Below, in pieces: positions 23,001-37,580 of a stretch of 64,000 nucleotides of DNA. The DNA is taken from positions 137,501 through 201,500 of the forward strand of contig JARHVA010004229.1 of NCBI GenBank assembly GCA_037957365.1. Reading direction: 5' to 3'. Below the pieces are notes generated by a model. That model was not told the origin of the DNA, made no database searches, and worked only from the letters and a program-made list of their open reading frames with translations. The stretch is from Torreya grandis (lineage: Eukaryota; Streptophyta; Pinopsida; Cupressales; Taxaceae). Numbering within the stretch: position 1 is the first letter of the stretch; every line of letters starts with the position of its first letter. Made by a program: the position numbers and the translations under genes.

Positions 23001-26000
23001 ATGGTTGTCGTATATTTTGAGTTAGGTTTCCTATACCAATGTCATTATGCAAAATAGTTATAAAATGAGAAAAAAAATTTGAAATATTTTAGGTGTTACA
23101 TATTTTGAATTAAGTTTCCCATACTAATCTCATTACACAACATAATTTATAACATTGGGGAAAAAATAGAAATATTAGGTTTGTTGCATATTTTGAGTCA
23201 ACTTTCCCATATTAATATTATTGCATGTCATAATTTTCAACATTATGTAAAATTTAATAAATGTTTGGGTTTTTTCATATTATGAGTTAGGTTTCCTATA
23301 CAAATTTCATTACATGTCACAATTTGTCACACTGGGACAAATTTAGGATATTTTTTGGGCATTACATATTTTGCATTAAGTTTCCCATACCAATGTTATT
23401 ACACATTTTAATTCAAAATACTAAGATAAATTTTATAAATATTTTGGGTGTTTCATATTATTAATTATATTTATAGTGTCAATGTTATTACATGGTGAAA
23501 TTCTCAATAATGAGAATTTTTTTATAATTTGTTTAGGTGTTGCATATTTTAAGTCATGTTTGCTATACCAATGTCATTGTGTAACATAATTCACAATAGT
23601 GGCACAAATTTTATAAATATGTGTGGTGTTACATATTTTGAGTAAGGTTTACCATAATTTTTTTTTTTATCATAATTCTAAATACTAAAAAAATTGAAAA
23701 TATTTGGGTGTTGCATATTTGAGTCAAGTTTATCATACAAGTGTTGATGCACTATGGAATTCACAACACTAGGATAAATTATATAAATATTTCATGTTTT
23801 ACATATTTTGAGTGAGGTTTTTTGTACAAATGTCATTTCATAACATAATTCACAACACTAGGACAAATATAAAAAATATTTTTGATCTTTAATATTTTGA
23901 TTTTAGTTTACCATGCCACTGTCATTCTATCTCATGTACTTTAGCAATGTTAAAAATCTCACAAATATTTAGTTTGTTATATATTTTGAGTTGGGTTTCC
24001 CATACTAGTGTGAATTCCACATCATTGAGACAAATTTCAAAAATATTTTAGGTGTGGAATATTTTGAGTTGGCATTCTTGTACCAATGTTGTTACATGAT
24101 GCAATTCACAAAACTAGGACAAATTTTGAAAATATTTGAAGTGTTGCATATTTTGAGTTAGGTTTTTCATAGAAATGTTATTATGTAGTGCAATTCACAA
24201 CATTGGGATAAATTTAATAAATATTTGGGGTTTTCATATTTTGTGTTAAATTTCCCATACTAATGTCCTTGCATGATGCAATTACAACATTGAGTCTAAT
24301 TTGGTAAATATTTGGCTTATTACATATTTTAAGTATATTTTCCCATACCAATGCCATTATAAATCATAATTCATAAAATTAGAATAAATTTTATAAATAT
24401 TTGGGGTGTTTCATATTTTTAGTTGGGTTTAACTTATAAATTTCATTACAAGATGTAATTGAAAACATTGGGAATTTTTAAAAAATTTTGGGGTGTTACA
24501 TATTTTAAGTTAAATTTACCATACTAATGTCATTTGGCATCACAATTTGCAACATTGGGACAAACTTTTTAAAATATTTTTATTGTTGCATATTTTATGT
24601 TGGGTTTCTCATACTAATGTCATTATGTGTCACAATTGATAGTAAAAAAAAAAAAATTGGAATTATTTGGGGTGTTGGATACTTTTATTTAGGATTTCTC
24701 AACCAATTATTTTAAGTGGCAAAATTTATAACATTAAGACAAATTTTGGAAATATTGGGGGTGTTGAATATTTTGACTTTTATTTCCCATATAAATGTTG
24801 TACAATTCACAATACTAGGAAAATTTTAAGAAATAATTTAAGTGTTGCATATTTTCAATTGGGTTTCACATAGTAATGTTGTTTCATAACACAATTCACA
24901 ACATTGAAACAAATTTTATAATTATTTTTAGGTTTGTATATTTTGAGTTAAGTTTCTCAAACTAGTGTCATTACATGATGGAATTCACAACACTGGGACA
25001 AGGTTTATAAATATTGTGTTACATATTTTGAGTCAAGTGTAGCTTACTAATGTCATTACATAATGTAATTTATAACACTAGTGGAAATTTCATAAATATT
25101 TTTGGTGTTTCATATTTTTTGTCATGTTTCCTATACCAATGTCATTATGAGATGTAATTTTTAACATAGACAAATTTTTAAAATATTTTTATTTTAGTAG
25201 ATTTTGAGTCATGTTTCCCATATCAATTTCATTATGCAATTAAATTAATAACACTAGGAAACATTTTAGAAAATTTTGGGTTTTCTATACTTTGACTCAG
25301 GTTTCTCATACTAATGTTTTTGTGTGGCATAATTAAGAAAATTGGGACAAAATCAAAAAATATTTTAGGTGTTGTATATTTTGAGTTGAGCTTCTTGTAA
25401 TAATGTCATTGTATGACATAATTTATAAAACTTGGACATATAATATAAATATTTTAGGTGTTGCTTATTTTGAGTGTGGTTTCTTTTACTAATGTTGTTG
25501 TGTGACACAATTCACAACAATGGTTCAACTAGGAAAAAATTGGTGTTGCATAATTTGAGTCAGATTTATCATACCAATGTCATTGTGTAGTCCAATTACA
25601 ACACACTAACAAATTTTATAAATATTTTTGGTGTTGTATGTTTTTAGTTGAGTTTCCTATACTAATATCATTATGTGATGTAAATTGTAACAATAGGAAA
25701 ACTTTATGAAATATATGTGGTGTTTCATATTTTGAGTAAAGTTTCCTATATCAATGTCATTACATGTTAGAATTCACAACATTAAGAAAATTTTAAAATA
25801 TTTAGTCTATTACACATTTTGAGTCAGGTCTCTCATACAATTGCCATTACATGTCACAACTTACTACATGGACAAATTTTGGAAATATTTGTGATCTTTC
25901 AAATTCATGTTTGGTTTCCTATACCAAATTTGTTTTGGATCACAATTCACAACACTAAGAAAAATTTCAAAAAAAAAATAGGGTGTTACATATTTTTAGT

Positions 26001-29000
26001 CAATTTTCCTTTATTAATGCCATTACACAATTCTCAGCACTCAGATAATTTTTGGAAATATTTAGGGTGTTTCATAATTTGAGTTATGTTTTCCATACCA
26101 ATGTATTTTTATAGCTAATTCACAACACTATGAAAATTTTTAGAGATATTTAGAGTGTTGTATATTTTGAGTCAAATTTTTTATACCAATATCATTTTGT
26201 AGCACAATTCAAATAACTCAGACAAATTTTGGAAATATTTGGGATGTTTCATGTATTGAGTTAGGTTTCTCATACTAATGTCATTGTGTAGTGTAATTCA
26301 CAACATTGGGACAATTATCATAAATATTTTCCATGTTGAATATTTTCATTCTAGTTTCCTATACAATTGTCATTGCATGTTATGGTTCACAACACTAGGA
26401 TAAATCTTAGAATTATTTAGGCTATTTCATATTTTTAGTTGGGTTTACCGTACTAGTGTCAGTACATAATGCAATTGGCAACTCTTGGAAAATTTTCAAA
26501 AACATCCTAGGTGTGTTGGAAATTTTGTGTGAGTATTATTGTAAGAATGTTGTTTCATGACACAATTTGAAACATTGGGGAAAACATCATAAATATTTAG
26601 CTTAATTCATATTTTGAGTTAATTTTCCTGTACCAATCTCATTATGCATCTCAATTTACAACAATGGGACAAATTTTATATATATTTGGGGCATTGGATA
26701 TTATGTATCAAGTTTCCCATAATAATAATTTTATGTCATAATTTGTATCACTAGGATAAACATCAAAAATATTTTAGGTGTTGCATATTTTGATTTATGT
26801 TTCCCCTGCCAATTTTTTTGTGTCATTATTCATAACACTATGACAAAAAATTTAAATATTTGGGGTGTTGCATAGTTTGAGTTTGGTTTCCCATAACAAT
26901 GTGGTGTAATTCAAAATATTATGATAAATTTTTGAAATAATCTAGGTGTTGTATATTATGAGTTGGATTTCCCATACCAATGTCATTGCATGACACAATT
27001 TCATAGCACTAAGATAATTTTTGTAAATATTCTAGTTGTTGCATATTTTGAATTTTATTTCACATACTAATGCCATTATGTGGCATATTTCACATTATTG
27101 GGATACATTTTTGAAATATTTTGGGTGTTATGTATTTTGACTAAGGTTTCCCATACCAGTTTCATTATGCATAAAAAAATTAGAATATTGGGACAAGTTA
27201 TATAAATATTTGGTCTATTTAATATTTTGAGTCAAGATTCCCATACAAATGTTGTCTCATGGCATAACTCAAAACACTAGGACAAATTTCAATAATATTT
27301 TAGGTGTTAAATATTTTGAGTTTGGATTCTTATACCAATGTTGTTGCATGATGTAATTTAAAAAATTGGGACAAATTTGAAAAGTATTTAAAGTGTTGCA
27401 TATTTTTTATAGGGTTTTCTCATACTAATGTTATTATGCAACATAATTCACAACATGATAACAAATTATAGAAATGTTTTGGGTGTTACATATCTTGAGT
27501 TGGGTTTCCCATACCAATGTCATTATGTAGCATAATTACAAAATTGGGAAATTTTTTGGAAATACTTCAAGTGTTTTATATTTTGAGTTAATTTTCCCAT
27601 ATCAATGTCATTGCATGGTGTAATTCATAACACTGAGACAAATTTTTGAAATATTTGGTGTTCTACATATTTTGATATAGGCTTCCCATACCAATGCCAT
27701 TAAAACATCACATTTAGCAACACAGACAAATTTTAGATATATTTTGGTTGTTGCATATTTTGAGTCAAGTTTACTATATTAATGTGATTATGTGTCACAG
27801 TTTACAAGACTGTCATATATTTATTAAATACTTGGGGTGTTGGATATTTTGTGTTAGGTTCCCCACACTAATGTCATTGTGCATCATGATTTTCCATATA
27901 GAAAAAAAATTGTAAATATTTGGGGTGTTGAATGTTTATAGTTAGGTTTATGGTACTAATGTCATTTCATGCTCAACATGGGGACAAATTTTAGAAATAT
28001 TTCAGGTGTTCGATATTTTGAGTTAGGTTTCCATAACAATGTCATTATGTAATGCAATTCACAACACTAGGACAAATTTTACAAATATGTGGGATTTTTT
28101 ATATGTTGAGTCTGGTTTGCCATACCAATTTAATTTTTAAGCACAATTAGAAACACTTGTGAAAATATTGAAAGTATTTTAGGTGTTGCATTTTTTTAGT
28201 CAGGGTTCTCATACCAATGTCATTGCATAGTAAAATTCACAACATTGGGACAAATATAATTAATATTTTTGGTGTTACATTTTCTGAGTTTGGTTTCCCA
28301 TTCCAACATTATTTCACATAATGTATCATAAAAATGGTATAATTATTAGAAATATTTGTGGTGTTGTATTATTTTATTTGGGTTTCCCATGATGGTTTTA
28401 TTGGGTAGTGCAATTTTTAACATTAGGAATTTTTTTTTGAAATATTCTATTTGTTTCATATTTTGAGTTAGGTTTCCCATGACATTACCATTTTTAGTCA
28501 CAATTTGTAACACTGGAATAAAATTTATAAATATTTTTGGTGATACATATTTTGTGTTGGTTTTCCCATACCAATGTCATTACATGTCACAATTAGTAAC
28601 ATTGGAACAAATTTCTAAAATATCTGTGGTGTTGCATATTTTGATTTGGGTTTCCCCTAACAATGTCATTAAATGACAAAATTACTAATACTTGATTTTT
28701 TATTAAATATTTTGGGTGATGCATATTTGGAGCTAGGTTTCCTGTACCAATGTCATTTCATAACACAATTCATAACAATGGGACAAATTTTTGAAATATT
28801 TTGGGTGTTGCATATTCTGAGTTTAGTTTCTCGTACCATTGTTGTTACCTGACATAATTCATAACATGAAGAGATATTTTTGAAATATTTGGGGTGTTGC
28901 ATATTTTTAGTAATTTTTCTCATATGAATGTCATTACACTTCACAATTTTGAACATTGGGGCAAATTCCAAAAATACTTATGATACTACATATGTAAGGT

Positions 29001-32000
29001 AGTTTCCCATACCATTGTCATTGTGTATCACAATATGCAAAATAGAGGTAGATTTTGGAAATATTTGGGGATTTATATATTTTTATTAAGTTTTCTCATA
29101 CTAATGTCATTACATAACATGATTTGTAAAATTGGGACACATTTTACAAATATTTGGGCTATTGTATATTTTGAGTCAGGTTTCCCATACCAATGTTATT
29201 ATGTGACATAATTCACATCACTAGGATAAATTTTGAATAAATTCAAGTTGTTGGATATTTTGAGTTATGTTTTCCATACCAATGTAATTATGCATTACAG
29301 TTCATAACACTAGGATAAAATTTAGAAATATTTGCAGTGTTACATATTTGTAGTCATGTCTAACTTATCAAATCCATTCTACTACATAATTCTCAACACT
29401 AGGAAAAAAATTAATAAATATTTAGAGTGTTGCATATTTTTATTCAAATTTTCCATATAAATGTTGTTTCATATCGCAATTAATAATACTAATACAATTT
29501 TCTGAAATATTTTCGGTGTTGTATATTTTGAGTCAAGTTTCTGATACAAATGTTGTTGCATAGTAAAATTTGCAACACTAGGACCCAAATTTAAGAACAT
29601 TCAGGGTGTTTCATATTTTGAGTTTGGTTTCCTAAACCAATACCATTACATCATTTAATTCATAAAACTAAGACACATTTTAGAATTTTTTGGGCTGTTA
29701 CATATTTTGAGTCATGTTTAACTTACCAATCTCATTGCATGATGAAATTCATAACATTGGTATAAATTTTTAAAAAAAAAATTGGTGTTGCATATTTTCA
29801 TTTATTTTTCCCATACTAATGTCATTGTGTAGTTTAATTTGAAACATTGAGAAAAATTTACAAAATATTTTGGTGTTATACATTTTGGGTCAAGTTTCCC
29901 ATACCAACATCATTATATAGTACAACTTTTAACACTAGGACAAATTTTGGAAATATTTGTATTTTTACATATTTGGAGTCAGGTTTCTTGTACCAATGTC
30001 ATTCATTATATGGTTAAATTCACAACATTGGGATAATTTTTTAAAATATTTCAAGCATTGCATATTCTGAATCAATATTCTTGTACCAATGTTATTTCTT
30101 GATGAAATTTACAACACTAGGACAAATTTCATAAACATTCAAGGTGTTGCATATTTTGAGTCAATTTTCTCATCCCAATGTCATTACATAACATAATTTA
30201 TAACAATGGTATAAATCTCATAAATATTTTATGGATTACATATTTTTATTTAGGTTTCTCATATCAATGTCTTTGTGTGGCACAATTTGCAACACTAGCA
30301 AAAATATCAAAAGTATTCATCATGTTTTATATTTTTAGTTAACTTTCCCAAACCAATGTTATTTCATGGAATAATTTACAATATTGGAATAAACTCTAGA
30401 AATATTTGGTTTGTTTCATATTTTGAGTCTTGATCCCATTATAATGTTGTTAATTGGTTTAATTCATAATATTAGGATAAATTTATGAAATATTTGGGGT
30501 GTTTCATATTTTGAGTCAGTTTTCCCATACCAATGTCATTGCATGGAAATTTTTTCAACATTGAGACATTTTTTATGAATATTTCAGTTGTTACATATTT
30601 TGAGTTAGTTGTCATTACATGGTTTAATTCATAACTTTAGGACATATTTCAATAATTTTAAGATGTTTTATGTTTTGAGTATAGTTCCCCATACCAATTT
30701 CATTATGTTTCACATTTTAGAAAATTGGGACAAATTTCTAAAATATCTTAGGTGTTACATATTTTAAGTTGGGTTCCCTCTACTAATGTTTTTATGCATC
30801 ATAATTTAGAACATTGGGAAAAATGTTATAAATATTTTGTGTATTACATATTTTATATCAATTTTACCATGCCAATGTCATTATGGATCATAATTGATAA
30901 TACTAGGACAAATTTTGTAAATATTTGGGTTGTTTCATATTTTGAGTTGGTTTTCCCATAACAATATCATTACACATTGGAATGCAGAACATTAGGAATT
31001 TTTTTAAAAAAAATAGGATGTTGCATTTGAATAAAGTTTCTATTACAAATATGATATCACAACACAATTCATAACATTGGGACAAATTTATCAAATATTT
31101 GGGGTGTTGCATAATTTGATTTAGGTTTCCTATACCAATGTCATTAACGATATTACACAACTCACAATATTAGGACATATTTAAAAAATATTTGGGGTGT
31201 TTCATATTTTTTATCAAGTTTCCCATTCTAATGTCATAGTGCCTAATAATTTGAGCATTGGGATAAATTTTAGAAATGTTTGGAGTGTTGATTATTTTGA
31301 GTGACATTTAACATATCAATGTTGTTGTGTGATGCAATTAAGAACACTAGGATAAATTTAAATAATATGTGGGGTATAGAATATTTTGAATCAAGTTTCC
31401 CATAATAATTTCATTTCAAGGTGTAATTTAGAACATTTAAAAGAATATCAAAAATATTTGGGTGTTGTATAATTTGAGTTTAGTTTCCCAAACTAGTGTC
31501 ATTATATGATGTAATTTGTAACACTATGAAAAGTTTCAAAAATATTTATGGTGTGGCATATTTTGAGCCAAGTATAAAATACTAATGTTGTTACATGATG
31601 CAATTTTTTTGAGTCATAACACTAGGTTTTTTTTGAAATATTTTGAGTCATGTTTCTCATACCAATGTCATTATTTGGTGTAATTTACAACATTAAGACA
31701 AATCATTTCAAGTGTTGCATATTTTGAGTCAGGTTTTCATTACCAATGTCATTTTATATCATAATCATAACAGTAAGACAAATTTAAAAAATATTTTGGG
31801 TGTTGCTTATTTTGCATTAGGTTTCACATACCAATGTTGTTGTATGATGGAATTCACAACATTAGGTCAAATTTTTAAAATATTTTAGGTGTTTCTAATT
31901 TTGAATCAAGTTTCCCATACTGATTTCATTTCATGATGCAATTCATAACATTGGGAAAAAATTTAGAAATGTGTGGGTGTTGCATATTTTGAGATAGGTT

Positions 32001-32645
32001 TCCCATACCAATGTCATTTTGTGGCATAATTTTCAAAACTAAGACAAATTTCAAAAATATTTAGGTGTGGCATATTTTGACTTTATTTCCTATACCAATG
32101 TCATTTCATGTCACAATTCACAACACAATAATACATTTCAAAAATATTTAGGGTATTTCATATTTTTAGTCAGGTTTCCCATACCAATGTCATTATGTGG
32201 TACAATTTGAAACATTAGGACAAATTTAAAAAATATTTAAGGTGTTACATATTTTGGGTCAAGATTTTTGTACCAATGTAATTATCTATTGAAATTCACA
32301 TAACTAGGACAAATTTAATAAATATGTGGGGTGTTGTATATTTTAAGTCAAGTTTCCCATGATATGTCATTACATGGTATAATTCATAACACTCAGACAA
32401 ATTTCAAAATATTTGGGGTGTTGAATATTTTGAGTTAGGTTTCTTATATTAATGTCATTGCTCAAAGAAAATATCAACATTGGGATAAATATCATAAATA
32501 TTTTTGGTGTTGCATATTTTGATTATAGGTTCTCATATTTATGTCATTATACATCATGGTTCACAACACTAGGATAAATATGATAAGTATTATGGTTTTT
32601 CCATATTTTGAGTCAAGTTTACCATACCGATGTCACTAAATAGTG
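20020..32645 (+). repeat. 87-bp satellite array, block 3
   Basis: Continuous monomers of the same family and orientation with no inserted element visible. All short open frames in it are non-conserved. It ends where LTR sequence TGTAAGAAGCC begins at 32,646. Confidence 0.95.
20025..22870 (+). repeat. Higher-order repeat in satellite, about 1.48-kb period
   Basis: About 17 consecutive monomers from 20,025 match those from 21,513 in order, with monomer-specific variants kept. Pairs include GGGCTATTGAATATTTTGAG (20,104) with GGGATATTGAATATTTTGA (21,591); GTGCTTTTAAATTTGAAACA (about 20,411) with GTGATTTTAAATTTGAAACA (about 21,890); the ACTTGCATTTC / GCTTGCATTTT and TTTTTACTTGGGTTT monomers (20,739 and 20,825 with 22,221 and 22,300). 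Shared deletions, such as the short monomers with AATGTGGCA, rule out chance. The period also extends left of the copia element (15,560-15,742 with about 21,340-21,510). Confidence 0.8.
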
Positions 32646-33300
32646 TGTAAGAAGCCTATTTTTCTCAATTCTCATTTTTCATATTAATGACTATGATATT
32701 ATTACTATTCTAAATTAGTGTCAGACTCATCTTGTTAGTAACATCTAACTGAGGCATGCAAGGATTGTATGGATACTTATCATGTTGATACCATTAGAAA
32801 TACCTATTATCAATCATGTCTTATTAGCTTGATCATGATATTAAAATTCTTAATTTTCCTTACATGATGCTACCATGAATAATATAATTATGATTTTATG
32901 ATGTGTGGATTAAATAATGTTAAATTAGTTCTCATAGATTGCAAAATTGGAAAATACATGTGTAAGGTGTTATGTGAATCTCTCAATGTGAATGTTTGTA
33001 TTCCTTTAGATATTTATTTATAATTGAGTGATCCTTATTTTATTTAAATTTTATATCTTTCATTATTAAGATAGTGGAATTTTATGTGTGAAATGAGTGT
33101 GTAGGAACATAGATTTATAATAAAGGAAATGAGACTATGTTAGGCATTATTACATCATGGGAAACCTTTCTACTAACCTTAAACCTTCATGAATTTTATC
33201 CTAGTTAGTCAATTTTATATCTTCTATTCAATCCATGTCTTATCTTGTAACATGTCTAGTGCAAGTGGAAGCATTAATGGAGTTAGTAAGGTCATTCTCA
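32646..33300 (+). repeat. Truncated sense long LTR (fragment D)
   Basis: Starts TGTAAGAAGCCTATTTTTCT at the satellite edge and follows the first part of the complete LTR at 50,346 in order (TAACATCTAACTGAGGCATG versus the GTCTAGCTGAGATGTG region; ACCTATTATCAATCATG; ATTAAGATAGTGGAATTTTATG). Similarity stops near 33,300 where the inverted LTR begins. No promoter claim is made. Confidence 0.75.
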
Positions 33301-36300
33301 TACCTATTTTTTCACAAAAATATATATGACTAATAATATTTTCACATGAAACCAACCTTAAATATGTGTATATATATGAATTTCCATAAACATATATATA
33401 CATATATTATATTCTTTGCAACTTTCATAATTTAATTACCAGGCACTTGCCACTAGTCAAAAGATCAAAAGTCCTAAAATGTTTGGGTTTGATGCTTAAG
33501 TATTCATTCATTATACTACACTCATGGTTACTTTATTAAGATATTTATACCATAAAATTTAATATATACAATAATTAATGAGGTCAAGATCCATATGGCC
33601 ACTTTGGGTGTGTTCACCCCTTACTCATTGGAAGTCATGATTATGCCACTTATAACACTCATGGGCCCCTAAGTCCAATTCTAATTTCCCAACCTCTATA
33701 GATTCCAAGCATTAGGATGTTGCCATATTATATCTCCCTAGGATCATAATACCTCATAAGTATTAGTGTATTAACCCTCCTAGTTACTTAATCCTTTTGG
33801 GGTTTCAATATTTATAATGCTACCTCTTGATAGTTTCTTGGGCCCTCACAACCTTTGATGTATTAGGGGATTAGTTCTAATGACTCAATATTTTTAGTGT
33901 TTTGAGTTCTAAAATGATACCACTTGGTAATTTATTAGGACCCTATAGGATTTATGGTATTAAACTACCCCTATAATTATTTGAGCCACCATAATCATGC
34001 CACATGTTCTAAAATGATACCAATTGGTAATTTATTAGGATCATATAGGATTTATGGTATTAAACTACCCCTATAATTATTTGAGCCACCATAATCATGC
34101 CATGTGGCATAAATTAGCCAAATTTTAAGAAGACAAATTTGGGTAATAAAAAAATATGAAAAAAAACCAAAAAAATAAACATCTAAGGTTAAACACGAGA
34201 ATTTATCAACATGGAAATTTAACAAAGAAGAAAATACATCAATAAACTCAATAATGGGTAATGGAAAGATCCAATTGAATAGATAAAATATAAAAATACT
34301 AAATCATGGATGAAATGCTAGAATATTCAACTAAGGAAATTGACTAAGGCATGATCCAAAATTAAAGATAAATTTATATTTTATGAACATTAAAATCATA
34401 AGACGGTGATAAATATGCCTGAATATGGACTAATACCCTTTATATACACAAATTTATGCTTCCATTCACATTAATTTAATAAAAAAGAAGGCAATGAGGC
34501 CTAAATCAATCTCTTGACACTAAACCAATCAATCAATCACTCATTTATAAGTAATCATTTATTAAGGGGATTCTCAATCCCATGAACTAATAGATATATT
34601 AATTATAATATTTCACTTCTACAGTTAGAAAATATAGACACTATATTAAATATAAAATACCAAACAATGTATTTACTAAAAAAGTAGAATAACAACATCA
34701 AGGGTTGGTCTTTAGAACCCTCTTCTATAATTAATCCTTTGAAAAAGTAACCATAGTCAATCATAAAGTTTACATGCCTTGTTACATTTATAACATTATA
34801 TCCAAGTTCCATATTTATTTATTATTAGTTCATCTTGATATAGGAAAAGTCTAGAATAAATACCTTACTCAATGCTCTAATCAGGAACATTTCTACAAGA
34901 CATCTTTTTACCAAAATAAACTCTATATTCAAATTATACAAACAAGCTATAGTGTTATACCAATAATAATAGCATAGCTATTTATTTGACTTCCACTCTT
35001 ATTTTAATAAGATTAATCCCTTAAGTATGACAACTAAATATAAGAAGAGACATAATGCATATTCATTAGGTTTATCTTATCCAAGATTCAAACAAGTGAA
35101 TCATGGTATCATTTTATTGATATAGTCTTATGTCCTAAAGAACTTTATTTAAATAAAAAATACTTTTCAATGATCAACATCAAAATATACACTATATGGT
35201 TACATATTATCCTATAAAATAGATTTTAACATATATAACAAAGTCTTCAACCATAACTAAGTGATTTTATAAAATACTATCTTCTATAATATTATCATAG
35301 GTAGCTTGTTTTCTATAACATTATCAATGCTTGAGATTTCATCCAACTATTACATAATCATGAGGCACAACCCGAGACCTAATTTTATAATGGAATAATT
35401 AACAGTCTCTAACAATGGTCTTGGTTCACTCCAAGCAACTATAGGTCATTTGAAGGATAGCTCACTACCCAATCTTTTATTATTGTTAAGATATTTATCT
35501 AAACACCCCCAAGATTGATACTTCCATCTCCAAGAATGCTTACACCACTAATAAATATATGGGTGTATAAATAATAAAGGGTGGCATAACACAAGGGAAT
35601 GACCTTGAAAAAACCTACAATACTTTTCATCTTTCCTACCCAAAGAGACTCCCTATCCCAAATAAAAATCAAATCAACATTGAAATGAACATTCAAGTGA
35701 AGTTAAACTTTGATAATATATAAACAATTAGGAATTATTTCACAACATAAACATGGACCTCCATTAGATTAGATAATAAAAGGATATCTTACTCAAGTTA
35801 TTTCATCCCTTAGTCATGGGAGGTTTAATCAATCTATCATCATGCCTCAACATGGGAGGGATTAACATTCTACCACTAGGACATTCATGGGAGATTCAGT
35901 AAATATAATACCAAGACCATCATATGAGGGCTTGAAAATATACTTCCACAAAGATGTTACTCAAAAATAACTAATACATAATGTTAATATAAGATTAATA
36001 TATTTAATCAATAAGTTTGAAACATTATAGTCAAACAAGGAGAAATATCCTCTCAATGTAAATCAAGTGGGAAAATAACTACGTGGTGGCCAATGCACAA
36101 CCATGGAAATATAATAAAATTTATTGAATAATCCAAGTTGTTTTATTGTCAATAACAAGATAGATCAAATAGGATAATCAATCCTGATTTCATTCAAATG
36201 AAATAAATTGTAAAAACAAGTTCATAGGAACCCCACCTAGTCACTCTAAGACCTCATAAAATCTATCCTTCAGTTGTCTAAGGCTTGGATCTCCTATCCA

Positions 36301-37319
36301 ACCCTTTCTAATAGCTTCTCTTCCTTCTCTTTATGTCTTATACCTAGTTTTATCTCTTTTAATAGGTAAAATTCTTATTATAAAAAATTCCTTCAAGTAA
36401 AAAGTATTCCAAATGGAGGTCTCAACATCTACATATAGATGTCCTAAACTCAGTCAACTACCATATACTTACTAGCATATGCCTCATTAATGTATTATAT
36501 TTTCCATTTCTAATTAATTTGCATGCTAGTTCCTTAGGCTTGTAAGGTTTCTTCCTATACTCACTTACCTCTTCCACTTTATTCAATATTTAGGCAATCA
36601 ATCAAAGATCTATCAATTAGACATTAATCTACTTGGTTCAAATATATTGAGGCTATGAGACAATAGGTTTCACCAACCAAGATTAAAATATAGTTGTAAA
36701 AGTAACATACTAAGTCAAAAGTATATGACAAATGTTATTTAAACAAATAATTAGTTAGGATGGCTTTATGAATTTTACAGGGTCTAAGGTAAGCTATTTA
36801 GTGATATAACCATGCTTGACATAGTCTCTCTACCCCTTCCTTATTCCTACACACTTGATGCACACATTCAATTCCTCTAATATAATAGTAAAATCTATAA
36901 AATTTAATAAAAATAGGGACACTCAATAAATTATCAATAGCCTGTATTTACCAGGGAATACAAGCATCCACATAGAGATTATCATTGCACTATACACTTG
37001 TATTTTCCATTTTTCAAGATTATGATCAATTATTCAAACATCACTAAGTTAAATTATCTCATGGACATTATCAAATTTCATAAATAAATTTCACATTAAT
37101 AAAATGTAGACATTGTACTTTTGTAAGTAAAAAATCAAAACATGATTGATAATAGGTCTTTCTCATGGTTCCAAACATATGAAAATCCTTCATACAAATT
37201 CTTGCACACCTCAACTGAACATGAATTAACAACATAATTCCATATTCAAAGTTATATTATCCATAATATCATAGTAATCAAATGTTAAATATGAGCACTA
37301 TGCAAAATGGTGCCTTACA
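33300..37319 (-). repeat. Inverted long LTR (copy C) of the chromovirus family
   Basis: The reverse complement begins TGTAAGGCACCATTTTGCAT at 37,319, directly after an inverted polypurine tract, and tracks the 5' LTR at 50,346 (GGAATTATGTTGTTAATTCA, GACCTATTATCAATCATG, GAGAGACTATGTCAAGCATG). Toward the left it matches the LTR's downstream part: the GGGCCC-containing subrepeats (33,720-34,106) and the GGGCCCATGAGTGTTATAAG block (about 33,645-33,670). Its inner end near 33,300 is not sharply defined and no CA terminus was located. Confidence 0.75.
33908..34105. repeat. Tandem duplication, two 99-bp units
   Basis: 33,908-34,006 and 34,007-34,105 differ at only a few positions, e.g. CACTTGGTAA versus CAATTGGTAA. 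They are the youngest copies of a degenerate subrepeat of about 100 bp found in all LTRs of this family. Confidence 0.9.
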
Positions 37320-37332
37320 TCCCCCTCCCCTT
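37320..37332 (-). other. Polypurine tract next to inverted LTR C
   Basis: The reverse complement reads AAGGGGAGGGGGA followed by TGTAAGG. The same junction occurs at 58,758-58,771 on the plus strand. Confidence 0.85.
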
Positions 37333-37580
37333 ATGTATAATTCCTTGTGGAAGTCATAGAAATAGGTGAGGGTACCAAAGCCTTAAAGATAGATCACCTT
37401 CCCAAGTATCTATATAATTATCATATGTATTCCACTAGACCTTGACCTAATTTATACTTTTTCCTCAAAAGGCCAACATCCTATGAATTTTAATCTTGAT
37501 GGGATCCAAAATGAAAGCTCCATTAGTCTCAACCTAAAAAGATGTCAAATCTAAAAACATGAGCTATGTTAGGTACATAT
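37333..37580 (-). pseudogene. Chromovirus pol 3' end (chromodomain) of inverted element
   Basis: Minus-strand reading gives VKV, a stop in place of the usual Gln, WNTYDNY, and then DTWEGDLSLRLWYPHLF, the C-terminal chromodomain/tail motif of plant chromoviruses (usual form VKVQW...ATWE...YP.LF). It runs straight into the polypurine tract. The remainder of this pol is cut off at 37,581 by the LTR of another element, so that element inserted into it or recombined with it. Confidence 0.75.

Noticed and set aside
4562..31160. Many 60-100-codon open frames inside the satellite
   Set aside because: They occur in different frames of different monomers, are not conserved between monomers, and end at random stops.
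2940..32645. Regularly spaced repeats resembling a CRISPR array
   Set aside because: Monomers are contiguous with no unique spacers, are far longer and more divergent than CRISPR repeats, and the neighbours are plant retrotransposons.
34603..35696. Minus-strand short open frames as host genes
   Set aside because: They lie in the inverted LTR C and have no motif or conserved counterpart in the other LTR copies.
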